From contig SHZF01000042.1 of the NCBI GenBank assembly GCA_009692425.1, positions 1 through 38,889 of the forward strand: a stretch of DNA of 38,889 nucleotides, read 5' to 3'. Positions 32,979 to 38,889 of the stretch are shown here, piece by piece. The notes under the pieces were generated by a model. That model was not told where the DNA came from, did no database searches, and worked only from the letters and a program-made list of their open reading frames with translations. A program made the translations under genes and the position numbers. Positions within the stretch are counted from its first letter, which is position 1. Each line of letters begins with the position of its first letter. The DNA comes from Myxococcales bacterium (GTDB taxonomy: Bacteria > Myxococcota_A > UBA9042).

Positions 32979-33833
32979 TCAGCTAGCGTCGCCACCGGCA
33001 GGCCGCGAGCCATCGTTGCCCCACCACTGCATGGCGGTGTCCTTCTCCGCGGCTTCCTCACCGGCACCCTTCTTCTTGATGCCCTTCTTTTCCTCTTCCT
33101 CTTCCTGCACCGCGGCCAGCGTCTCGGCGGCCAACTGCTCTTCGGCGGTCCCGTCGATGTCGCCCTTCTTCTTGTCTTCCTTGTCGGCCTTGGCACCGTC
33201 CTTGCCCTTGATCTTGGCGTGGGCGTGGTCGTCCTTCTCGCCCGTGGCCTTGTCGATCGCGACGGCGACAATGCCCGCGACCTTCTTGTCCTTGGCGTCG
33301 TCCTGGGCGGGACCGGGGGCGTTGTCCTTGGCCTTCTTCTTGTCGGCGTCCTTGCCCTTCACGGCATCCTTCGCTTTCTGGCCGCCGGCCTGCTCCGCCT
33401 TCTTCTCGTCCTTCTTCGAGGCGACCGTGGGCTTCTTGGCCTCCTCCTTCTGCTTCTTGGGGTCCGCCTTGCCGCGTGCCTGATCCTTGGCCTTCGTCTC
33501 CGCCTGCTTCAGCTTCTGCTTCGCCTTTTCGACGGGCCGTTCGGACTTGCCGCCCGCTGCCGCGCCGGAGCCCTTGGCATCGACGACCGCAGCGTCCACG
33601 TTCTTCGGCTTGTCGGGCTTGCCGGCACCGCCCTTGTGCTTGTCCTTGGGCTTGAGCGCGTCCTTCTGGGCGTCGTAGCCGCTCTTCTTCGCGACCTTGT
33701 CGAGCACGTTGGCCGCCGCGCCAGCCTTCTGGGAGGCCTGCGTCAGGTCCTTCTCGCCCTTCTTGGGCGGCTCCTTGACCCCGTCTTTCTTGAGGTCTTC
33801 CTTCTTCTTCATTTCGGCGGCGGAACTAGACAT
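32979..33833 (-). CDS. Lysine-rich low-complexity protein of unknown function
   Basis: The protein has 284 residues; the ATG at 33833 has AGGAGG 6 bases upstream. It is dominated by Lys, Ala, Asp and Glu (EMKKKEDLKKDG, KGKDADKKKAKDN, QEEEEEKKGIKKKG), with no hydrophobic segment, Cys or signal peptide. One short less biased stretch lies near 185-195 (KVAGIVAVAIDKATG), and the C-terminus is DTAMQWWGNDGSRPAGGDAS, the only aromatic-rich part. Most of the chain should be disordered or charged helix. It could bind nucleic acid, act as a linker, or offer its WW tail as a docking peptide; these are guesses. A strong hairpin separates it from the TonB-receptor gene upstream. Confidence 0.7.
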   Translation of the reverse strand: MSSSAAEMKKKEDLKKDGVKEPPKKGEKDLTQASQKAGAAANVLDKVAKKSGYDAQKDALKPKDKHKGGAGKPDKPKNVDAAVVDAKGSGAAAGGKSERPVEKAKQKLKQAETKAKDQARGKADPKKQKEEAKKPTVASKKDEKKAEQAGGQKAKDAVKGKDADKKKAKDNAPGPAQDDAKDKKVAGIVAVAIDKATGEKDDHAHAKIKGKDGAKADKEDKKKGDIDGTAEEQLAAETLAAVQEEEEEKKGIKKKGAGEEAAEKDTAMQWWGNDGSRPAGGDAS

Positions 33834-33876
33834 GGCGGCCTCCTGAACGTTCGCACGGTGGCAACGGGTGTACCCC

Positions 33877-33909
33877 TCGGCGCCGCCGGATTCAAGCGGG
33901 CGGCGCCGA
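33877..33909. terminator. Perfect 11-bp inverted repeat between receptor gene and Lys-rich gene
   Basis: TCGGCGCCGCC (33877-33887) and GGCGGCGCCGA (33899-33909) are exact inverted copies with an 11-base loop. It lies 38 bases past the receptor stop and ahead of the Lys-rich gene. On the minus strand its loop and right arm overlap a possible promoter (TTGAAT, 17 bases, TACACC), so it may be an operator rather than a terminator; no T-run follows. Confidence 0.5.
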
Positions 33910-33946
33910 ACCTGGGGCTTCGCAGTCCCAGCGCCCACGCCGGCGA

Positions 33947-36352
33947 TCAAAAATCGGCGCGCACGCCCAGACTCGGCAGGGTCGGCAGACCGGACAGCCA
34001 GGTGCGCTGGGAGTAGTCGAAATTCCAGAACTCTGCCTCCGGGTTGGCACGGTTGTACACATTCTGCACGTCGAGGTAGAGGTTGAGCATCCAGCTGTCG
34101 TAGACCCAGCGCTTGTCGATACGCACGTCGAGTTGGTGGAACGCTGGCAATCGGTCGCAGTTCACGCACCGCGACGGTTGCGGCTGCCAACTGTCGTTCG
34201 CCTCGGCCCACACCGCGCCGAGTGTCGCGGTCTGCGGGTTGCCGCTCGCAACGCGAAAACGGGCACCGACCTCCCAGTGGCGCGGCAGGTGGTACGAGGC
34301 GACGGCGGTCAGCACGTGCGTCTGGTCCCATGCGAACCGCCGCTCGGGCTCGCCGGGGTGGTCGGTGCGCGTCGCCTGCTGCAGCGTGTACGCCAACCAG
34401 CCGAACCAATGGGCGGCCAGGCGGTGGCGCGCCAGCACCTCGAGGCCGGTCACCCTGCCCTCGCCCGCGTCCTGATACGGCGTGGCCGGAAACAGGCCGG
34501 GTGTCTGTACGACCAGGCGGCCCAGCCGCTTGTGGAACAACTGGATGTCGAGGTCATCTACCGGCGTAGGCTTCCACTCCAAGCCGCCGGCCACCTCGAA
34601 GCCGCGCGCATTGCCCAACGTCGGCGTACCGAATTTCGTGTGGACCTGGAACAGCGCCGGCGGCTGCGCGCTCGCCCCGACCGCGCCCTTGAGCGTCCAC
34701 TGGGCATCGAGCCGCCAGCGCGCGTTGAGGCGCGGCACCACGACCTCGTCGGTGTCCATGCCCCTGGTCAGGTCCAGCCGCAGGCCTGGCACGAACTGAA
34801 CGCCCGGCCGCGGCTCCAGCACGGCGTCGTACCAGACGCCCGGCGCGATGCGGGTCAGCCGCCCCTTGGCAGTCGCCAGTTCAGGAGGGCTGGCCTCGTC
34901 GCCTCCGGGCCCTTCGCTCGTGGTCCGGCCAAGTGGCGCCAACGCGTCGTACCACGTGGTGCTCGTGAACACGTCGAGACCGGCGCGCAGCCGCACGGGA
35001 CCGCGGCCGATCGTCGCATCGTGGCGCAGCGTGACGTCGATCGTGTCCAGCCCGAACCGGATGAAGTCGAGCAGGTTGAATTCCGCCCCCGACCACACCA
35101 CGCCAAGTGTCGAGGTCGAGTGCCAGGTCGGCGCCTGGTGTCGCAAGACCGCGAGGCCGCCCGCGAACACGGTGCCGTATTCGAACGTGGAACTGCCGCC
35201 ACCGACGCCCTCGGGCGGGTCGGCGAACACCAGCTTCATTGCGTCGTCGCTGCCGAAACCGAGCAAGGTCAGGCTCGTGCGGGCGCCAAACCGATGGTCG
35301 AGCGCAATCTGCCAATCGTAGTAACGCGGCGCCAGCGTGAACGGCAGCACGTCCTTGGGCACCGCAGCGTCGAGCAGCACGTCGAGATACGACCGCCGGG
35401 CGGCGAGCGACAGCGTCGTATCGGGACCAAGCGGACCCTTGGCGAAGAACCCGGTGTGGAAGAAGTTCGACTCCACGTAGCCGCTCCAGCGCTCGACTGC
35501 GCGCGGCACGGCGAGGCGGGCATCGAGCACACCGCCCAGGCTGCGGCCCCAGCGCGCGGGCTGGCCGCCCGGCAAGAAGTCGATGGCTTCGAGCAGGTCC
35601 GTGTTCAGCACCGAATACAGGCCGCCGAAGTGGTACAGGATCGGCACCGGCACGCCCTCGATCGTCACCGACGTGTCGCCGGGCGCCGAACCGCGCACGA
35701 CGATCTCGCCACCCAGCGGGCTCGGGCGCGCCACGCCGGGCAGGTTCTGCACAACCTTGAGCGCATCGCCGTACACTCCCGGAATGCGTTGGATTTCATC
35801 GGCCCCCAGCGCACGCCGCGCCATCTCGCCAGGCGGCGGCGGGCCCTCGGCTGTGGCGCGGTAGACGCCGTAGCGCGTGCGTTCGAGGCGGATGTCATGC
35901 TCCGTGTCGGCATCGCGCACCAAAGTCACCACCACCACCTGCGCGCGGTGCTCGCCGCTCGCGACTTCGAGCTCATGTTGGCCGACCGGCAGGCCATCGA
36001 GGCGGTAGCCGCCCTGGGCGTCCGTTACCGTCTCGGCGCCGAGCCGTGGAATCCGCACGGCGACGTGGCCCAGGGGCTTGCCGGTGCCCTTTTCGCGCAC
36101 CTGGCCGTGCAGCCTGGCCGGGCCTGCGGCGGTGCTCTCCCGTTCGCGGCGGTCGTAGCGACCCATCCTGGGCGCCATGCCGCGGCGCTCCGGCAGAAGG
36201 GCGGGCAAAGTCGGGGCCGGCACCGTCGCGGTCGGCGGGTCGGGCAGCGGCAGGGGCGGCTCAGCCCAAGCGGGCGCGCCCAGCCACACGGGGCCGGCGG
36301 CGAGGCTGACCGCGCAGGAGAGGAGAGCGAAGGTGGCAGAATAGCGCGACAT
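33947..36352 (-). CDS. TonB-dependent outer-membrane receptor with carboxypeptidase-like N-terminal domain
   Basis: The protein has 801 residues from the ATG at 36352 (MSRYSATFALLSCAVSLAAG, signal peptide). A Pro-rich stretch follows to about 60. Residues of about 80-145 form a CarboxypepD_reg-like domain (ARLHGQVREKGTGKPLGHVAVRIP; TDAQGGYRLDGLPVGQHELEV). The plug lies at about 180-290 (IPGVYGDALKVVQNLPGVARPS; IVVRGSAPGDTSVTIEGVPVPILYHFGGLYSVLN), then a beta barrel to the terminal Phe (SLGVRADF), the usual end of outer-membrane proteins. It takes up a solute using the TonB/ExbBD system, none of which is encoded here. The substrate cannot be read. It follows imuB by about 170 bases and appears to be an independent gene. 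Confidence 0.88.
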   Translation of the reverse strand: MSRYSATFALLSCAVSLAAGPVWLGAPAWAEPPLPLPDPPTATVPAPTLPALLPERRGMAPRMGRYDRRERESTAAGPARLHGQVREKGTGKPLGHVAVRIPRLGAETVTDAQGGYRLDGLPVGQHELEVASGEHRAQVVVVTLVRDADTEHDIRLERTRYGVYRATAEGPPPPGEMARRALGADEIQRIPGVYGDALKVVQNLPGVARPSPLGGEIVVRGSAPGDTSVTIEGVPVPILYHFGGLYSVLNTDLLEAIDFLPGGQPARWGRSLGGVLDARLAVPRAVERWSGYVESNFFHTGFFAKGPLGPDTTLSLAARRSYLDVLLDAAVPKDVLPFTLAPRYYDWQIALDHRFGARTSLTLLGFGSDDAMKLVFADPPEGVGGGSSTFEYGTVFAGGLAVLRHQAPTWHSTSTLGVVWSGAEFNLLDFIRFGLDTIDVTLRHDATIGRGPVRLRAGLDVFTSTTWYDALAPLGRTTSEGPGGDEASPPELATAKGRLTRIAPGVWYDAVLEPRPGVQFVPGLRLDLTRGMDTDEVVVPRLNARWRLDAQWTLKGAVGASAQPPALFQVHTKFGTPTLGNARGFEVAGGLEWKPTPVDDLDIQLFHKRLGRLVVQTPGLFPATPYQDAGEGRVTGLEVLARHRLAAHWFGWLAYTLQQATRTDHPGEPERRFAWDQTHVLTAVASYHLPRHWEVGARFRVASGNPQTATLGAVWAEANDSWQPQPSRCVNCDRLPAFHQLDVRIDKRWVYDSWMLNLYLDVQNVYNRANPEAEFWNFDYSQRTWLSGLPTLPSLGVRADF

Positions 36353-36521
36353 CCACCGGGCAGCGCGCCGACCCCGCCCCGTGTGCGGGGGTGACGACCG
36401 CGCGGCGCAACTTGGCAGAACGGCCCCGGCGCAGCAAGGCGGGGTGGCAGTGGCCGCGGGCCAACTCGCTCGCGAAACTCCGCCGCGTCCCATTCTTCGA
36501 GTGTACCGGTTCATACCAGTG

Positions 36522-38138
36522 TCAATCCACCTCCCCATGCAAGAACCACGTCCGCCGCACGTCGTCCCAGTACACGAAAAGCAGGTCCCCGCGCTCGGTC
36601 TCGACGTAGTAGTAGTCGCGCCGCACCTCGCGCACCCACCAGCCGCCGCTGACGCGAAACGGGCCCCACATCCGCACGACGCTGCCCTGGCGCCAATCCG
36701 TCAGCAGCCAGCCGTCGGGCTCGTGTTTCGGCCGCGCCGGCAGGGCCACGGGCCGCGGCAGCAGGCGCCGCACCAGGCGCGGGACGTCGGTGGCGGGCGC
36801 CATTGCCACCGCAAGCGCAGGCGGCGGCATCGCCACCAGCGGCAGCCAGCGAAACTGCACCTCAGGCAGGTGGGCGGCGCGCAACTGCCCGTGGACCACC
36901 GCGTCCTCTCCGTACGCCGCCCGCAGCCGGGCCAGCGCCGCCGTCGCCGCTTCGGGGTCGCGCTGCCCGGCCAGTTGCCACAGCTTCAACTGGGCCGCGC
37001 TCGCCCGCACCGTGTCGGCCTCCAGTTCGACGCGCTCGGCCCGCGCCGGCAGTTGCAGGGTCGAAAGCCGTATGCGGGCGAGGTCCACCAGCAGCGCTTC
37101 TTGCAGCGTCGGGTCGGCCGGCTGCAGGCGCTCGCTCACGACGGGATTGGGCGCTGGTGCGGGCGCTGCGGCGTCGAGCGGGCGCGGCGGCCGCTTGGGC
37201 GCCTCAAGGTGCAGGCGCAGCACGAGCGAGCGCACGGCCTCGCGGCGCACGGCCACGACCGCGAGCAAGGGGTGCAGCAAGCCGCGCACGGCGAAAAGCA
37301 GGCACTCGGCGTTGTCGTCGGGCGGGTCGAGATCGCACCCCGCGCGCGGCGACTCCACCGGTACGACCGGCCGCAGCGGCGGCTCTGCCTCGCCCCGCAG
37401 CGCGCGGTGCAACTGCCAGGCCCGCTCGCCGAAGCGCTCGCGCAGGCCTTCGACGGGCAACTGCAGCAGGCCGCCGACCGTCGCGACGCCGAGCGCATGC
37501 AGGGCGTCGCGGCTGTCGGCATCGAGCCCAAGCCCGGCGCCCAGCACGGCGAGCGGCACCGCGTCGCGCCAGGCGGCCTCCTGTGCCCGCGTCCGCGCCA
37601 CCCGCACACCGCCCCAGTGGCGCGCGATGGCATAGAGCGCCGTCCGCTCCCACCCGACCGCCACGGCCGCGTACCAGCCCATGGCACGCAGCCGCGTCCG
37701 CAGCCCATCCGCCCACGGCTCCGGCCGACCGTACAGGCGCCGCAGCCCCGTCGCGTCGAGCCACAACACCCCGGGCTCGTCCGCCGCCGGTTCGACTGCG
37801 GGCGAACACGTGCGCACGAGCGCCGCCACCTCGTCGACCGCAGCCTGCCGCTCGCGCGCATCGACCACGCCAGCGCGCAGTTCGGCCACCAGCGCCTGCC
37901 CCGCTGCATAGCGTTGGCCCGGCAGCACGCCGGCTGCGCGCGCCTTGCGGTTCGCGTGCAGGATCAGGCCCTCGGGACGGTCCTCGGCGACGACGACGGC
38001 CGGCCGTTCGCGCACCTCGGGCCACCGGCGGGCGAGCACTTGCAGCGGGAGCTCGGGCACGACGACGCAGGCGAGCCAGCGCCGGGCCCGCAGCGCGGGA
38101 GCAGGGCGCGGCAGGAGGGGGTCTGCGGGCGCCGTCAT
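36522..38138 (-). CDS. imuB: ImuB, catalytically dead Y-family polymerase of the SOS mutasome
   Basis: The protein has 538 residues; the ATG at 38138 overlaps the imuA stop (ATGA). It has the Y-family fold in palm-finger and HhH parts (AVVVAEDRPEGLILHANRKARAAGVLPGQR; HALGVATVGGLLQLPVEGLRERFG) but lacks the catalytic acids: the first motif reads VVVPELPL instead of a D-containing strand, and the usual DE pair reads LDATGL (Asp128-Ala129). This is known for ImuB, which links ImuA and DnaE2 to the beta clamp. The C-terminal 70 residues (WGPFRVSGGWWVREVRRDYYYVETERGDLLFVYWDDVRRTWFLHGEVD) are the conserved ImuB end. No dnaE2 follows in the window. Confidence 0.92.
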   Translation of the reverse strand: MTAPADPLLPRPAPALRARRWLACVVVPELPLQVLARRWPEVRERPAVVVAEDRPEGLILHANRKARAAGVLPGQRYAAGQALVAELRAGVVDARERQAAVDEVAALVRTCSPAVEPAADEPGVLWLDATGLRRLYGRPEPWADGLRTRLRAMGWYAAVAVGWERTALYAIARHWGGVRVARTRAQEAAWRDAVPLAVLGAGLGLDADSRDALHALGVATVGGLLQLPVEGLRERFGERAWQLHRALRGEAEPPLRPVVPVESPRAGCDLDPPDDNAECLLFAVRGLLHPLLAVVAVRREAVRSLVLRLHLEAPKRPPRPLDAAAPAPAPNPVVSERLQPADPTLQEALLVDLARIRLSTLQLPARAERVELEADTVRASAAQLKLWQLAGQRDPEAATAALARLRAAYGEDAVVHGQLRAAHLPEVQFRWLPLVAMPPPALAVAMAPATDVPRLVRRLLPRPVALPARPKHEPDGWLLTDWRQGSVVRMWGPFRVSGGWWVREVRRDYYYVETERGDLLFVYWDDVRRTWFLHGEVD

Positions 38139-38800
38139 CGGAGGCCAATGGGGCCCAGCCAGCGCTCCTCGACGGTGCGACCGGGACCCCGGCGCTTGTC
38201 CTTGCGCACCTCGACGCGCAGCGCCGCCAACGCGCCCGCTGGGCGAGCGCGCTTCACTTCCAGGCGCAACGAGACGAGCGAGCCCAGGCCGGCGCCTTCT
38301 GGTTCCGGTTCGCCGCGCAGGAGCACGAGGGCCGCACCGTGCTTCTGGCACAGACCGAGCAGGCGGCCGAGTGCGGCGGCGGGGCTGCGGCGCGCGGCGG
38401 GGTCAGGAGCCCGCACGGACCCCTGTGCCGAGACGCCCGCCTGGGTGAAATCGACCACGCACAATCCGAACCCGCCCGACCGCAGCAGCACGTCGGCCGC
38501 TCGCAGCAGGTCGACCGCCCCCGGCACACGCACGACCGGCAGGCGCGCCAGATCGATGCCGGCCGCCGCGAGGTCGGGCGGATACAAGGAGCCCGCGCGC
38601 ACCTGCACCCACGCCGCGTGCTCGCCCAGCCGCTGCACCCGCGCGACGAGCCCCGCCACCCACGACGTGCGCCCGGCCGCACCGATACCCTGCACTTCGA
38701 CCAGTCGGCCGGTCAGATCGGCGAAGGAGAGCCATTCGGCCGGTGGCGCCGGCGTTGCCCGTCCGGTCGGCAGCAGCAGGAGCGGGGCCGTCATCGTCAT
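38135..38800 (-). CDS. imuA: ImuA, RecA-like SOS mutasome subunit
   Basis: The protein has 221 residues from the ATG at 38800 (a second ATG lies at 38794). The fold is RecA-like: residues 38-46 give a degenerate Walker A, GIGAAGRTS, with Arg in place of Lys. GFGLCVVDFT is the second strand and GLCQKHGAALVLL the third. ImuA helps recruit the error-prone polymerase DnaE2 during SOS-induced mutagenesis. The reading frame ends over the imuB start. The LexA box at 38813-38828 puts the pair under DNA-damage control. Confidence 0.88.
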   Translation of the reverse strand: MTMTAPLLLLPTGRATPAPPAEWLSFADLTGRLVEVQGIGAAGRTSWVAGLVARVQRLGEHAAWVQVRAGSLYPPDLAAAGIDLARLPVVRVPGAVDLLRAADVLLRSGGFGLCVVDFTQAGVSAQGSVRAPDPAARRSPAAALGRLLGLCQKHGAALVLLRGEPEPEGAGLGSLVSLRLEVKRARPAGALAALRVEVRKDKRRGPGRTVEERWLGPIGLR

Positions 38801-38806
38801 GCTGAT

Positions 38807-38835
38807 GGTGTACTGAACATTTGTTCAGGTGTCAA
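38807..38835 (-). promoter_or_regulatory. imuAB promoter
   Basis: On the minus strand a perfect TTGACA (38835-38830) is followed by 17 bases and TACACC (38812-38807). Transcription should start around 38800, at or next to the imuA ATG, giving a leaderless or nearly leaderless message. The spacer is occupied almost wholly by the LexA box. Confidence 0.6.
38813..38828. promoter_or_regulatory. LexA (SOS) operator
   Basis: CTGAACATTTGTTCAG has two perfect 7-base arms and a 2-base centre, and contains GAAC-N4-GTTC. With the following G it fits the Myxococcus xanthus LexA consensus as I recall it (CTRHAMRYBYGTTCAGS). Its place between the -35 and -10 boxes of the imuAB promoter means bound LexA would block RNA polymerase. 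Confidence 0.85.
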
Positions 38836-38889
38836 GATGGTTCTTGAAATTCATCTCCGCCCGTCACATCTTGGTGTCAGGTGATGAAC

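Noticed and set aside
34133-36394. A 753-codon plus-strand open frame antisense to the TonB receptor
   Set aside because: Composition is Arg/Gln/His-rich without domains; the minus-strand receptor is complete.
36504-36524. TTGACA and TACACT upstream of the TonB receptor as a promoter
   Set aside because: The spacer is only 14 bases, and the TTGACA overlaps the imuB stop.
36381-38816. An 811-codon plus-strand open frame antisense to imuB and imuA
   Set aside because: Same GC-driven shadow effect; imuA/imuB have motifs, overlap geometry and a promoter.

Overview
The window reads as a chromosomal stretch of a high-GC bacterium of the Myxococcota (myxobacteria and relatives). The main clues are a C-terminal MYXO-CTERM-like sorting tail on a secreted metalloprotease, many exported or lipoprotein genes with Cys-rich or Pro/Ala-rich linkers, and a palindromic SOS operator that fits the Myxococcus-type LexA box. 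Nothing looks like phage, plasmid, IS element, CRISPR, rRNA or tRNA. No gap between genes exceeds about 200 bases.

Layout. 84-8147 (minus): from 8147 downward lie a covalent-flavin (FMN-binding) protein, a His-containing membrane protein and an FAD oxidoreductase, which look like a small redox module. Then come a methyltransferase-like/TPR protein and a two-gene unit of an exported protein and a matrixin-type metalloprotease. 8324-8749 (plus): a small acidic protein of unknown role. 8872-15604 (minus): an EEP-family lipoprotein, an EF-G-like GTPase, a lipoprotein, a thioredoxin-fold exported protein and a DUF4407-like coiled-coil membrane protein. 15799-20483 (plus): a large MORN/YwqK-repeat exported protein, a TorF-type putative porin and an AmpG-type muropeptide permease. 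20464-28244 (minus): a six-gene membrane oxidoreductase operon in the order hyfB-C-E-F-(CD-fused large subunit)-(ferredoxin-fused small subunit). Its large subunit lacks the NiFe-binding cysteine pairs, so it belongs with energy-converting hydrogenase-related (Ehr) complexes rather than true hydrogenases. 28430-32116 (plus): an exported protein of unknown function, the two subunits of iron-sulfur L-serine dehydratase, and a thioredoxin-like lipoprotein interrupted by an in-frame TGA. 32168-38800 (minus): a TauE/SafE permease, a Lys-rich disordered protein, a TonB-dependent receptor and the mutasome pair imuB/imuA.

The most notable point is the gene at 31196-32116. The TGA falls exactly at the first cysteine position of a thioredoxin CxxC motif (W-U-G-F-C) and is followed after nine bases by a perfect 8-bp hairpin with a GGC apex, which is the architecture of a bacterial SECIS element. 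It is very probably a selenoprotein that ordinary gene calling would split or truncate. Other points of interest are the Ni-less Ehr-like complex with a strong hairpin before its last gene, a LexA box lying exactly in the 17-base spacer of the imuA promoter with a predicted (nearly) leaderless mRNA, and the flavinylated-protein module. All assignments are from reading the sequence and from knowledge of the families; no database search was run.
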